Shown: in pieces, positions 26,317 to 35,588 of the stretch
Layout: every line of letters starts with the position of its first letter
How positions within the stretch are numbered: position 1 is the first letter of the stretch
Source of the DNA: Mesobacillus maritimus
GTDB lineage: Bacteria; Bacillota; Bacilli; Bacillales; Cytobacillaceae
DNA: 64,000 nucleotides
Assembly: GCF_019749255.1 (NCBI RefSeq)
Contig: NZ_JACWFH010000012.1
Span: 62,001 to 126,000, forward strand
Reading direction: 5' to 3'
Translations under genes and position numbers: made by a program
The notes under the pieces: generated by a model
The model's database searches: none
What the model saw: the letters and a program-made list of their open reading frames with translations, nothing else
Told to the model about the DNA's origin: nothing

Positions 26317-26625
26317 TAAAAAAACTCCTCCCTTTTAAGAAACGCATAGACCTTTAGAACAATAGAACTATGACGATAGTCATTGCTCAATAAATTATAA
26401 CAGGGAACCCAATTATTCCCTCAAGGTAAATTATACCAGTATAATAATTTAAGGGAACACAGGAAGGATTCTTGGCTTACCCACATTATTGATTACAAAT
26501 TTCCCTCTCACCTCAGTGTAAAATACAAGTAAATTTCTTCATTACTCTCGTCAAACCGCGACTAGTGAAGATACCTGAACAGAAAATATCCCAAAACTTG
26601 GTTTAAAAGTATATATAAACGGGTA
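26317..26625 (-). promoter_or_regulatory. Upstream region of the lectin-like gene
   Basis: Minus strand carries TTATTATACTGGTATAATTT (26428-26447), matching the promoter motif before the pectinesterase leader, and a second TATAAT-like box near 26394-26399. A small TGAC-N4-GTCA dyad lies at about 26371-26383. The remainder up to 26625 shows nothing clear. Confidence 0.4.
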
Positions 26626-26715
26626 TTGAAAAACACAATTTATAATAAGCTGATTTTACGTTCATACTCAGGAGAGGAAGATACTGATTTCGATAAGAGG
26701 AGGATGGAAAAAAAT

Positions 26716-26877
26716 ATGTGGCCGCACAAATGGAAGGTGATGTTCTTTCATCAATTGTTATCCATTATGGACAGTTATCAACTACAATGGATTCTCGACC
26801 ATGACTATCCTCAGTGGGAGAAAGACCTGGCAAAAAGGGAATTAGAAAAACGATTGGTAAATAAATGGGTTGAGTGA
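26716..26877 (+). CDS. Small Trp-rich soluble protein, unknown function
   Basis: 53 residues from the ATG at 26716 (MWPHKWKVMFFHQLLS...), rich in Trp and Lys and predicted helical. GAGGAGG lies 12 nt upstream, which is long. An open frame extends upstream to 26626 without a ribosome binding site. A strong terminator overlaps its end, which supports a real transcript. No family recognised. Confidence 0.5.
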   Translation: MWPHKWKVMFFHQLLSIMDSYQLQWILDHDYPQWEKDLAKRELEKRLVNKWVE

Positions 26878-26918
26878 AAAAGGCATGATTCCTATATTAC
26901 AGGAATCATGCCTTTTTC
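26877..26918. terminator. Bidirectional terminator
   Basis: AAAAAGGCATGATTCCT pairs perfectly with AGGAATCATGCCTTTTT across a 7-nt loop. It serves the small rightward gene and the leftward acyltransferase. Confidence 0.95.
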
Positions 26919-26948
26919 AGGATGTTGGATTAAATTTTAGAAACTCAT

Positions 26949-28043
26949 TTATGACACGTTCAGGCTTGAAGGATTTTCTGCACCATTAACTTTAGTAACC
27001 GCAGTATTATTCTTCGGGATCATCCATTTCATTTTAGAAATAAGAGGTTTCTCAATGAAAGAATGTACCAAACATCCTGTACATAAGATTAATACAAGGA
27101 AACTAATACTTGTCAACGCTCCGCCTATTGACTCAAAAATAGAGAATCTGCTAAACAGCTCAGAAAAAGCATTTAAAAATAGGTTATGGGATAAGTAAAT
27201 GGCGAATGCCGCATTCCCCAAATAGTTAAATACCCTTGGAATTTTGATGTTTTTTTGTATATCTATAGAGGCTAATCCAAAAATAATAAGAATGGAAGAT
27301 AAACCAGTACCAAGGTCGAAATCAATATTTACAACTTTATAAACATAATTCAGCCATGTTAAGGGGAATCCTAACATACCGATTACGGTAAGAATAACAG
27401 ACATTTTAAAATTAAATTTATATCTTGTAATCAAATAAGCAGACAAAATCCCAGCCAAGAAAATTAAATTATACTGGTTAAAGAAAAAGTACATCATCTT
27501 ATGATTTGACCAGAATATCCCCATAAAAAATCCTAAAGAGGTTATTCCCCAAAAAGCCAGGATCAATTTTGAAAGCTTGACACTTCGGAAAAATAAAAAA
27601 GAAAAAATCCAGTAAAAATAGACTGTGTGCACTAATGACCAAGCTACATCAAGGATAGGATCAAGTTCATTAGGAAAAAGCAGGAGTGAAAAAATAATAG
27701 ATTTGAAAGTGATTGCCTGTCCTGTGCCGAGAGAAGGAAAAAGAAATAAAACTGGTACAGCCACTAAAGTAAGAACCCAATAGAGTGGATAAATTCGGAT
27801 AAACCGACTGAGTAGAAATCCTTTAATATGGTTACTATCCCCAATTTTACCTCGATATATGTAGTAGAGCATAAAACCAGATAGAGCAAAAAAGTAGTTT
27901 ACACCACCTGATATGGGAAGATATGAAATTCCTAATAAATTAAATTGGAAATAATCCTTCATATTCTCTGATATATGAAAAAGCATAACCATCATAGGGA
28001 CTAACGCACGAGAAAATTGTATGAATACTAGTTTTTTTCTCAA
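26949..28043 (-). CDS. Membrane acyltransferase, OafA/YrhL-like
   Basis: 364 residues with about ten membrane helices. Helix 1 holds the conserved His (PMMVMLFHISENM), with GVNYFFALSGFMLYYIYRG and the R-x3-R-x-PLYW motif (LLSRFIRIYPLYWVL) typical of O-acyltransferases acting on surface sugars. It lies immediately left of the SinR-like gene and the exopolysaccharide operon, so it may acetylate the matrix polysaccharide (inference). No strong ribosome binding site is visible beyond GGAGTTGGAGTTGAG. Confidence 0.85.
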   Translation of the reverse strand: MRKKLVFIQFSRALVPMMVMLFHISENMKDYFQFNLLGISYLPISGGVNYFFALSGFMLYYIYRGKIGDSNHIKGFLLSRFIRIYPLYWVLTLVAVPVLFLFPSLGTGQAITFKSIIFSLLLFPNELDPILDVAWSLVHTVYFYWIFSFLFFRSVKLSKLILAFWGITSLGFFMGIFWSNHKMMYFFFNQYNLIFLAGILSAYLITRYKFNFKMSVILTVIGMLGFPLTWLNYVYKVVNIDFDLGTGLSSILIIFGLASIDIQKNIKIPRVFNYLGNAAFAIYLSHNLFLNAFSELFSRFSIFESIGGALTSISFLVLILCTGCLVHSFIEKPLISKMKWMIPKNNTAVTKVNGAENPSSLNVS

Positions 28044-28270
28044 CTCAACTCCAACTCCTTAGTGTTCATTTTTCCATGTATTGATTTGACGGTAAGAATA
28101 AGCAGTTATATCGTTATCCACCAATCTTTGTGGAGTTGAGCATATAGGTTCTAGATACGAAAGGGAAATCCTTTACTTCCCTCCTCTAAGTTCAATCCCT
28201 TGATTAGTAGTTATTCTTTACTAGAGTGACAGTTGTAGTGTTCAATCAATTTGCCGAACTCCCGAACTTC

Positions 28271-28525
28271 TTATTCCTTATTCCCTTCCCCTTTCTCCTT
28301 TACATTCCCTGTCCGTTCATGTTCAAGAGCACCCTCCCCGATCAAACTATCTATGTCCACATTTAATTGGATAGAAATCTTTTTTAAAATCTCAATTGAC
28401 GGGTTCTGTTGCTGTCCTCTTTCTAAACTAGATAAGTAAGACTTCGCTACCCCAGCTTGTATCGCAAGCTGCGATAACGAAAGTCCCTTATTTACCCTTT
28501 GCTCTCTAATTCGTTTACCAATCAT
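28271..28525 (-). CDS. SinR-like HTH repressor, lacking the C-terminal SinI-binding domain
   Basis: 84 residues, an Xre-type helix-turn-helix. The recognition region GVAKSYLSSLERG is almost identical to that of Bacillus subtilis SinR. SinR has about 110 residues; here the C-terminal multimerisation/SinI-binding hook is missing. In the same frame after the TAA stop, 19 more codons (EVREFGKLIEHYN...) run to 28211, which may be a remnant of that part. A SinR box (GTTCTTT, 28589-28595) lies upstream of its own start, and an inverted pair lies before the divergent glmS operon. Likely a repressor of matrix genes, regulating itself. Confidence 0.85.
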   Translation of the reverse strand: MIGKRIREQRVNKGLSLSQLAIQAGVAKSYLSSLERGQQQNPSIEILKKISIQLNVDIDSLIGEGALEHERTGNVKEKGEGNKE

Positions 28526-28588
28526 TAAATAAGCTTCCCTCCTATCGAGTACTTCTAGCTACGCTTGTTCATTATATAAAACGTTTTA

Positions 28589-28595
28589 GTTCTTT
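28589..28595 (+). promoter_or_regulatory. SinR-type box upstream of the SinR-like gene
   Basis: GTTCTTT matches the SinR consensus GTTCTYT. Single 7-bp matches occur by chance, so weight rests on position, 64 bp before the repressor start. Confidence 0.45.
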
Positions 28596-28651
28596 ATAAA
28601 GCCCGGTAAATGAAAGAAAAACCGAGAAATAGGAAGTGAAACAGGTGATTT

Positions 28652-28702
28652 ACCGCTCTAAATGCGGTTTTTTGAATAAATATGGGATTTTAGTCCCATA
28701 GT
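28652..28702 (+). terminator. Two hairpins upstream of glmS
   Basis: ACCGC-TCTAAAT-GCGGT followed by TTTTT (28652-28673) looks like an intrinsic terminator. TATGGGA-TTTTAG-TCCCATA (28681-28701) follows at once. With no gene before them on this strand they may insulate or attenuate the operon. They lie upstream of the SinR boxes. Confidence 0.6.
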
Positions 28703-28725
28703 CTTTTGCCTTATACTTCAATTGT

Positions 28726-28759
28726 GTTCTCTATAAAGTACGTATTCTACATAAAGAAC
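28726..28759 (+). promoter_or_regulatory. Inverted pair of SinR operators before the exopolysaccharide operon
   Basis: GTTCTCT (28726-28732) and AAAGAAC (28753-28759, i.e. GTTCTTT on the other strand) both fit GTTCTYT perfectly, with 20 bp between. They stand about 45 bp upstream of the glmS start, where a repressor would block the promoter. Confidence 0.65.
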
Positions 28760-28800
28760 AATAAGAGAATTGGAGAAATAATCTAGGGGGGACTTAAGGA

Positions 28801-30603
28801 ATGTGTGGAATTGTTGGGTATATTGGTCACGAGGATGCCAAGGAGATCCTTGTCAAAGGGTTAGAGAAGCTAGAATACCGGGGCTACGACTCTGCTGGAA
28901 TTGCCTTAATGAACAATGAAGGCCTGCAGATTTTCAAAGAAAAAGGAAGAATTGCCGCACTGCGAGCTTGTATCAATCAAGATGTTATGGCCGACATAGG
29001 TATCGGTCATACACGATGGGCTACTCATGGTCAACCAAGTCGAACGAACGCTCATCCGCACCAAAGCTCTAGTGGGCGTTTCACAATCGTTCATAACGGC
29101 ATTATTGAAAATTATGAGGAAATAAAGAAAACATATTTACCTGATGTGGAACACGTCAGTGATACAGATACCGAGGTAATCGCACATTTAATGGACCGTT
29201 TTGTTAAGGATGGACTTGATACGGAGCCAGCATTCCTGGAAACCTTAAAAATAGTAAAAGGCTCTTATGCTCTCGCTCTTTTAGATCAAGAAAATACTGA
29301 AGCGATTTATATTGCAAAAAATAAAAGTCCTCTGCTTATCGGGATTGGAGAAGGTTTCCATGTAGTCTCAAGTGATGCCATTGCCATGCTGCAAGTGACA
29401 GATCAATTTATTGAGTTAATGGATAAGGAAATCGCGGTATTAAAACAAGATTCATTATCGATTAAGAACTTACAGGGCGAAAACATCACTCGAAGCCCCT
29501 ACCGAACAGAATTAGACGCAAGTGATATTGAAAAGGGAACGTACCCGCATTACATGTTAAAAGAAATTGATGAACAGCCGCTTGTAATTCGGACTATTCT
29601 CTCCAAATACCAAAACGAGTTCGGTGAACTTTCGATTGATGAAAAGATCCGTTCCTCGGTAATAGGAGCCGACCGGATTTATATGATTGCTTGCGGAACA
29701 AGTTATCACGCTGGATTAGTGGGGAAACAACTGATTGAAAAGTACAGCCAAATCCCTGTAGAAGTCCATGTTGCAAGTGAATTTCTATATAATTTACCGT
29801 TATTATCGAAAAACCCGCTCTTTATTTTTATTTCGCAAAGCGGAGAAACGGCCGATTGCCGTGGTGTATTAGTTGAAATGAAAAAGCTGGGCCATCGTAC
29901 ATTAACGATCACCAATGTGCCGAGCTCAACGCTATCCCGCGAGGCAGACTTTACCCTTTATACATATGCAGGTCCTGAAATAGCTGTTGCTTCCACAAAA
30001 GCTTATACTGCGCAAATGGCTGTTTTCGCTTTACTTGCTTGCGATATAGGGAAATTAAAAGGCTTGGACAATGACTTTAATCCTTTAAAGGAACTAAGTT
30101 TAGCTGCTAATGCCATGGAAGTGATTGTGAATCAAAAAGAGAAAATCGAAAACCTTGTATGGGAGTTCTTAGGTATGACCCGAAATGCTTTCTACATTGG
30201 CCGCGGTTTAGATTATTTCGTTTGTCTAGAAGGAGCTTTGAAGCTAAAGGAAATCTCCTATATTCAAGCTGAAGGGTTTGCCGGAGGGGAACTAAAGCAT
30301 GGAACCATTGCACTCATTGAGGACCGAACCCCTGTCATTGCTTTAGTCACTCAGCAACACGTCAGCGCCAGCATTCGCAGCAATGCGAAAGAGGTCATCG
30401 CGCGCGGTGCCAATGTATTGACGATATCCATGGAAGGGATAAACAACGAAAGCGATCAATTCACAGTTCCAGAGGTACACGAACACCTAACACCTCTTGT
30501 TTCGGTTGTTCCTCTTCAATTACTAGCTTATTATGCCACTTTGCACAGAGGATACGATGTAGATAAACCAAGAAACCTAGCCAAAAGTGTAACGGTTGAA
30601 TAA
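28801..30603 (+). CDS. glmS: Glutamine-fructose-6-phosphate aminotransferase (isomerising)
   Basis: 600 residues, full length. N-terminal class II glutaminase with the nucleophile Cys2 (MCGIVGYIG), GHTRWATHG and HNGIIENY; two SIS domains with [17 protein letters not shown] and the C-terminal [12 protein letters not shown]. It makes glucosamine-6-phosphate, the first step to UDP-GlcNAc. The usual glmS ribozyme core is not seen upstream, and it heads an operon with a polysaccharide synthase/deacetylase fusion. It is therefore probably a second, dedicated glmS that feeds an amino-sugar matrix polymer under SinR control. GGGGGGAC precedes the ATG. Confidence 0.97.
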   Translation: MCGIVGYIGHEDAKEILVKGLEKLEYRGYDSAGIALMNNEGLQIFKEKGRIAALRACINQDVMADIGIGHTRWATHGQPSRTNAHPHQSSSGRFTIVHNGIIENYEEIKKTYLPDVEHVSDTDTEVIAHLMDRFVKDGLDTEPAFLETLKIVKGSYALALLDQENTEAIYIAKNKSPLLIGIGEGFHVVSSDAIAMLQVTDQFIELMDKEIAVLKQDSLSIKNLQGENITRSPYRTELDASDIEKGTYPHYMLKEIDEQPLVIRTILSKYQNEFGELSIDEKIRSSVIGADRIYMIACGTSYHAGLVGKQLIEKYSQIPVEVHVASEFLYNLPLLSKNPLFIFISQSGETADCRGVLVEMKKLGHRTLTITNVPSSTLSREADFTLYTYAGPEIAVASTKAYTAQMAVFALLACDIGKLKGLDNDFNPLKELSLAANAMEVIVNQKEKIENLVWEFLGMTRNAFYIGRGLDYFVCLEGALKLKEISYIQAEGFAGGELKHGTIALIEDRTPVIALVTQQHVSASIRSNAKEVIARGANVLTISMEGINNESDQFTVPEVHEHLTPLVSVVPLQLLAYYATLHRGYDVDKPRNLAKSVTVE

Positions 30604-30673
30604 TAAAAATTAAACTCCTCTTGCATAGCTAGAGTAATTTGCAACGCCATTTACAAAATAGGAAGTGGTATTT

Positions 30674-33600
30674 TTGTTAAAAAGGTCCCATGAAAAAAAG
30701 AACAAAGATTTTGTGTTTCAAGATTCTTCTGGTAAACGTTGGCCAGTGGTAAGGCTCATTTCCATTCTAAGTTTTATCTGTCTGTCTGTTGTTGTTTCAG
30801 TAATTGTTGTAAGTCTCTTTAGAACTCCATCCTTGTCGCCATTAGAGTTAGAAGAGACAAAGGATATACTTCCATTAAATAAGCCAATACCCGCTTCTGC
30901 TGAAGAGATGCCCGAGCTTATTTTCGATAAACATAAGGCACCTTCACAAATAAGTAAGGATGAGATTTACGGCTTTTATATCTCCAACGACCATTTAAGC
31001 AAAGAATCTTTAGAAAACAACATTGATTCTCTCGGTGTTGTGATCCCTAACTGGTATTACTTGGAGTCAGATAAGGAAATTACAAAGGATTCGGAACAAA
31101 GTATTGATGCTTTTGCCAAAAAGAACAATGTAAAAATTATGCCGCGTCTCTATTTAAAAGATCCAAACAATGGAGAGCTTTTACATAAAATGCTCAATTC
31201 TTCCCAATCCCGTGAAGCAATGATTCATTCTCTTTATCAGCAAGTAATAAATGATGGTTACACTGGAATTAATATCGACTTCCGAGGGATAAATGGTGAA
31301 GATAAAGAATTGCTTACGACTTTTATGTCTGAGTTATCCCAACAATTTCACGCGAATAATCTGAAGGTTACATTAACGGTTACACCGGTTGGCGGACCCT
31401 ATGATTATGCAGCTCTTTCAGAAATAGTTGATCGAATGATTGTCATGCTTTTTGATGAGCATCACGAAAATACTGGACCAGGTCCACTTGCATCTGTTCA
31501 CTGGACTCAAGAAACATTAAAACAATTACCGATTCCCGCTGAAAAGTTAATCGTCTCACTGGGCAACTTTGGGTACGATTGGACTACTACCAGCACACAA
31601 GCTGGCCAATTCGTTACCTTTCATGAAACGATGGAAACAGCACATTCATCAGAGCTGAAAGCAAACTGGGATGAGGCTAGCAGAAGCCCTTACATCCGAT
31701 ACAAAAAAGGCGAGGAACAGCACATCATCTGGTTTTTGGATGCTGTAACGTCCTATAACCAACTAAAACTAGCGCTCGAACATGGGATAAAAGGAATGGC
31801 TGTCCACCAGCTTGGCTACGAGGATCCTGGTTTATGGAAATTTGTCAGCAACACAGCGAAAATGGAAAGCCATGCTCAGAAACTACAATCAATGCACAAC
31901 CCAATCCCTGTTGTCAGCATAGGATCTGGAGAGTTCATCCAGATTACATCAAACTCTCAAGAAGGGCTTCGTCAAATTGAGTTAGATGAAAATGGGTTCA
32001 TTCAACAAGAAACATACGAAAAATATCCACTCCCTTATTACATTAAAAAGTATGGGGACTCGGCTGAAAAAGAAGTGGTATTGTCATTTGATGATGGTCC
32101 AAATCCGGCTTACACGCCTGAAATTCTTGATATCTTAAGTGAAAAGCAAGTACCGGCAACTTTCTTCGTTCTAGGGAAACAAACAGCCCTTTATCCTAAC
32201 ATCGTTGAACGAATCCATAGAGAAGGTCATGAAATTGGCAGCCATACGTTCAGCCATTCGAATATCGTAAAAGACAGCTCCACGACCTTACAATTAGAGA
32301 TGAATTCTACTCAGTGGTTAATTCAACAAGCAACAGGCCACTCAACTAGTTTGTTCCGCCCCCCTTATACGACTGATGCTGAAAATAACGTAGAGGATAT
32401 TACACCTATCATAAAAGCACAGGAAATGGGCTACACGATGGTTGGGTCATTCATCGATACTCGGGACTGGCAAAGTGGATCAAGTGATGAAATTGTTAAA
32501 CACGTCACAGAAAGGGTTTCGAACGGAAATATCATCCTTCTCCATGACTCTGGCGGCGATCGATCAACTACTGTCGAAGCTCTTCCTAAGTTAATTGATT
32601 CCCTACGCGCTGAGGGGTATAAGTTTGTCAGAGCTACTGACCTGGTTGATAAAGGCCGGGGTGACGTCATGACTACCGTGAACGAGAGTGCAAGTGGCTA
32701 TATGTTCTTTTATAAAATAGCAGACTCTCTATATATCTTTGCTACCAAGTTTTGTCTAGTATTCTTCACTGTAGGGATAGGGTTTGGGATCCTGCGTCTT
32801 GTGGTACTATTGTTCCTTAGTTACAGACATAAACGAAACCATCAAAAACGGAAAAGAAACACTGGCTTTACACCTTTAGTAAGCGTGATTATCCCTGCAT
32901 ACAACGAGGAAAAAGTAGTCGAAAAAACCGTTCATTCGATTTTAAAAAGCGACTATCCTAATTTTGAAGTTATTGTTGTTGATGATGGCTCTACCGACAA
33001 TACGTCCGGTGTTGTGGCGAAGGCATTTAGTGAAGAGCCAAGAGTGCGCCTCATTACAAAAGTAAATGGCGGGAAGTCCTCTGCCATTAATCAGGGATCC
33101 GTTGAATCTGACGGTGAGGTTATTATCATTTTGGATGCAGATACTTCTATTGCTCCTAACGCAATTTCCTTGCTTGCAGATTATTTTGCGGATGAACGCG
33201 TAGCAGCCGTGTCCGGGAACGTAAAAATTGGAAATGTACGGAACCTTCTAACCTTATGGCAGCATGTAGAATATGTAACAGGGTTTAACCTGGAAAAACG
33301 CGCCTTTGACCAAATCAATAGTATTACGGTTGTTCCTGGTGCCATCGGTGCATGGCGCAAGAGTGCTATTGCAGAAGTAGGCTATTTTGAAGAAGACACA
33401 CTAGCGGAAGATACGGATATTACATTAAAGCTTCTACGCAAAGGGTACCGGATCACGTTCGAACCAAATGCCTATGCTTATACGGAGGCCCCAGAAAATC
33501 TAAATAGCTTTATCAAACAACGCTTCCGCTGGTCCTATGGAATCTTGCAATGTTTATGGAAACACCGAGGTGCCATGTTTAATCCAAAACAAAAAGCATT

Positions 33601-33958
33601 AGGATTCATCGGCCTTCCAAATATGTGGGCCCAATATGTTCTTCAGGCATTAGCACCTCTAGCAGATATTGTGTTTATCATCGGCCTGTTTGGAGATACA
33701 CCAAAAATCCTTACGTTCTATTTTGCGTTTCTTGCGTTAGATTTACTTGTTTCCATCTATTCCTTTAGGCTAGAGAAGGTCAAGACAAGACCACTTTTAT
33801 TACTTTTTATCCAACGCTTCGTTTACCGTCAATTTTTAACTTTTACGGTATGGAAGTCATTCACATTCGCTGCAAGAGGAGTGTTAGTTGGCTGGAACAA
33901 GTTGAAACGTTCCGGAAACGTTCAGCTTCCTGTGAAAAACGTAGAAAAAGGAGCTTAA
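30674..33958 (+). CDS. Fusion of inactive GH18-like, polysaccharide deacetylase and GT2 synthase
   Basis: About 1094 residues: N-terminal membrane helix (to about 45); a GH18-like barrel (about 90-410) whose active site DxxDxDxE is replaced by GYTGINIDFRG, so the catalytic Glu is lost; a NodB-type deacetylase (about 470-680) with LSFDDGPNPAYTPEI, HTFSHSN and RPPYTTDA; membrane helices; a processive glycosyltransferase 2 (about 735-1000) with VDDGSTDN, DAD, EDTD and QRFRW; then C-terminal helices. This unites the roles of PgaC/IcaA (synthesis) and PgaB/IcaB (deacetylation) in one chain, pointing to a poly-N-acetylglucosamine-like matrix. TTG start after AGGAAGTGG; GTG at 30665 is the alternative. 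Confidence 0.92.
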   Translation: MLKRSHEKKNKDFVFQDSSGKRWPVVRLISILSFICLSVVVSVIVVSLFRTPSLSPLELEETKDILPLNKPIPASAEEMPELIFDKHKAPSQISKDEIYGFYISNDHLSKESLENNIDSLGVVIPNWYYLESDKEITKDSEQSIDAFAKKNNVKIMPRLYLKDPNNGELLHKMLNSSQSREAMIHSLYQQVINDGYTGINIDFRGINGEDKELLTTFMSELSQQFHANNLKVTLTVTPVGGPYDYAALSEIVDRMIVMLFDEHHENTGPGPLASVHWTQETLKQLPIPAEKLIVSLGNFGYDWTTTSTQAGQFVTFHETMETAHSSELKANWDEASRSPYIRYKKGEEQHIIWFLDAVTSYNQLKLALEHGIKGMAVHQLGYEDPGLWKFVSNTAKMESHAQKLQSMHNPIPVVSIGSGEFIQITSNSQEGLRQIELDENGFIQQETYEKYPLPYYIKKYGDSAEKEVVLSFDDGPNPAYTPEILDILSEKQVPATFFVLGKQTALYPNIVERIHREGHEIGSHTFSHSNIVKDSSTTLQLEMNSTQWLIQQATGHSTSLFRPPYTTDAENNVEDITPIIKAQEMGYTMVGSFIDTRDWQSGSSDEIVKHVTERVSNGNIILLHDSGGDRSTTVEALPKLIDSLRAEGYKFVRATDLVDKGRGDVMTTVNESASGYMFFYKIADSLYIFATKFCLVFFTVGIGFGILRLVVLLFLSYRHKRNHQKRKRNTGFTPLVSVIIPAYNEEKVVEKTVHSILKSDYPNFEVIVVDDGSTDNTSGVVAKAFSEEPRVRLITKVNGGKSSAINQGSVESDGEVIIILDADTSIAPNAISLLADYFADERVAAVSGNVKIGNVRNLLTLWQHVEYVTGFNLEKRAFDQINSITVVPGAIGAWRKSAIAEVGYFEEDTLAEDTDITLKLLRKGYRITFEPNAYAYTEAPENLNSFIKQRFRWSYGILQCLWKHRGAMFNPKQKALGFIGLPNMWAQYVLQALAPLADIVFIIGLFGDTPKILTFYFAFLALDLLVSIYSFRLEKVKTRPLLLLFIQRFVYRQFLTFTVWKSFTFAARGVLVGWNKLKRSGNVQLPVKNVEKGA

Positions 33959-33975
33959 TCTTTGCTCAATCATGA

Positions 33976-33997
33976 AGGGTGCCTATATAGGCACCCT
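33976..33997 (+). other. Intercistronic hairpin in the exopolysaccharide operon
   Basis: AGGGTGCC-TATATA-GGCACCCT, a perfect 8-bp stem right before the next ribosome binding site and without a T-run. It may be an RNA processing or stability element. Confidence 0.6.
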
Positions 33998-34020
33998 GTT
34001 AGGAGGTGAAGTACCATCAA

Positions 34021-35181
34021 ATGGCATTTCAAAAGAAACACCTGATTGTTCCCTTTGTTTTTTTGTTGATCGCCTTGTTGTCCCAGCTAACGGCTTGTTC
34101 AAATCAAGATAGCAGTAGGATATCTAAAATGGAAGAAGGCTTAGAAGAGATGGATCAAAACACCGACAACAAATTTATCATGTCTTATATTTATGATAAG
34201 AATCTTGCCCTTTCCCCTGAAGCCTATGCTGAAGAAATCAAACACACGGTAAAAGAGCTAGATGAAGTGTCTCCCGCTTATTTCACCTTAACTCCAGAAG
34301 GGACATTGGATGAAACGCGGAGAATCAGTCACGAATTTATTGAAGCCATGCATAAAGAATCGGTCAAGGTTGTCCCGTTTTTAAGTGATCAATGGAATAA
34401 AGAAGTAGCCCGGGCAGCACTTGATAACAAAGAAGAACTAGTCTCCCAAGTTGTGGACATGATCGAACAGTATAATCTTGATGGGGTTAATGTGGATATT
34501 GAGCATGTAACAAAAGAAGATAGAGCCGACTATAATGACCTTGTAAAACGCTTAAGAGAGAGCCTGACTGGAGAAAAGAAAGTTTCAGTAGCAGTCGCTG
34601 CGAATCCTGAAGGATGGACCGATGGCTGGCATGGGGCTTATGATTATTCTGCCTTAGCCCAAGCAAGTGATGAGCTCATGTTGATGGCCTATGATGAACA
34701 TTTTCAGTCCCATGAAACTCCTGGACCTGTCGCAAGTCTTTCATTCGTAGAAAGATCAATCCAGTACGCCCTATCAAAAAACGTCCCATCCGAAAAACTC
34801 CTATTAGGGATTCCCTTTTACGGGAGGATTTGGAAAGACGATGGAACCGTCCTAGGACTTGATGTTTCGCTAAAAATCGTTGAAGAATTAATAGAAAAAT
34901 ACGATGGGTATGTAGAATATGATCAGGAACTTCAATCCCCCGTTGCTACATTTACCATTGAAGAAAATGATGATTGGTCTGAAATAGAAAAGTGGGAAAA
35001 AATACTTACACCAGGAACCTATACATTATGGTACGAAAATAAAGATTCTATAAAAGCTAAATTAGCTTTAGTACAAAAATATAATTTAAAAGGGACTGGA
35101 ATCTGGAGCTTAGGACAAGAAACAGAAGCTACGTGGAATTATTATAAGGAATCGTTAAATACACCATATAAACCAGAGTAG
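34021..35181 (+). CDS. GH18-family glycosidase lipoprotein
   Basis: 386 residues. Lipoprotein signal with lipobox LSQLTAC, then one GH18 barrel. The catalytic motif is intact (YNLDGVNVDIEHV, DxxDxDxE form), with MAYDEHFQSHETPGP and GIPFYGRIW as in spore-cortex and chitinase-like GH18 enzymes of Bacillus. It likely hydrolyses a GlcNAc-containing polymer outside the cell, such as the one made by the preceding gene, to trim or release it. AGGAGGTGA lies 11 nt before the ATG; a GTG at 34006 overlaps that site. Last gene of the operon. Confidence 0.9.
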   Translation: MAFQKKHLIVPFVFLLIALLSQLTACSNQDSSRISKMEEGLEEMDQNTDNKFIMSYIYDKNLALSPEAYAEEIKHTVKELDEVSPAYFTLTPEGTLDETRRISHEFIEAMHKESVKVVPFLSDQWNKEVARAALDNKEELVSQVVDMIEQYNLDGVNVDIEHVTKEDRADYNDLVKRLRESLTGEKKVSVAVAANPEGWTDGWHGAYDYSALAQASDELMLMAYDEHFQSHETPGPVASLSFVERSIQYALSKNVPSEKLLLGIPFYGRIWKDDGTVLGLDVSLKIVEELIEKYDGYVEYDQELQSPVATFTIEENDDWSEIEKWEKILTPGTYTLWYENKDSIKAKLALVQKYNLKGTGIWSLGQETEATWNYYKESLNTPYKPE

Positions 35182-35248
35182 CACGATTATCAATCCCTTT
35201 AACAGCAGGCCCCAATATTAGGTAAAACCCTTATATTGAAATGCATAT

Positions 35249-35283
35249 TAACCCGTCTAACATTTAGTTTTAGACGGGTTTTC
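35249..35283 (+). terminator. Terminator of the glmS operon
   Basis: Ten-bp stem ACCCGTCTAA with TTAGACGGGT, then TTTT. Confidence 0.92.
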
Positions 35284-35490
35284 ATGTCGGTCCATTTTGC
35301 TCGCATTAAGTGAGAAGATTGAAAGATTTATAGATTACTATAAACAGAAAAAAAACGAGTTGTCCCTAAGAAGAGAACCACGTTAAAAAAATTTTCCTTC
35401 GGGAATGACGGCACTTCACCCCCTTTACCATCCTTATCAATTACTTTGAAAACTCCTTTACTATTTTTCCATTTTGATAGCCTGCTGATT

Positions 35491-35518
35491 GGGACACAGT
35501 GCCTGTCCCCCTGTCCCA
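35491..35518. repeat. Short palindromic intergenic repeat, type A
   Basis: GGGACA...TGTCCC arms around GTGCC, followed by a third CTGTCCC half site. Confidence 0.75.
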
Positions 35519-35588
35519 AAAAATTTCATTATGCCCTGTCTTCTTTTCGTCTTCCCCTCTATATAAAGAGTGAAAGGAGGTGAGCAAC

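Larger units (their letters stand above)
35182..35580. other. Intergenic: terminator, type A repeat, promoter of the DUF1659 cassette
   Basis: Terminator AACCCGTCTAA/TTAGACGGGTTTT (35249-35283), a type A palindrome GGGACACAGTGCCTGTCCCC plus CTGTCCC (35491-35518), and a CTATATAAAGAGTG segment just before the cassette that is repeated before the second cassette at 53809. Confidence 0.75.

Noticed and set aside
28526-28800. glmS ribozyme upstream of glmS
   Set aside because: The conserved catalytic core and pseudoknot sequences of the ribozyme are not present; only two simple hairpins and SinR-type boxes are seen.
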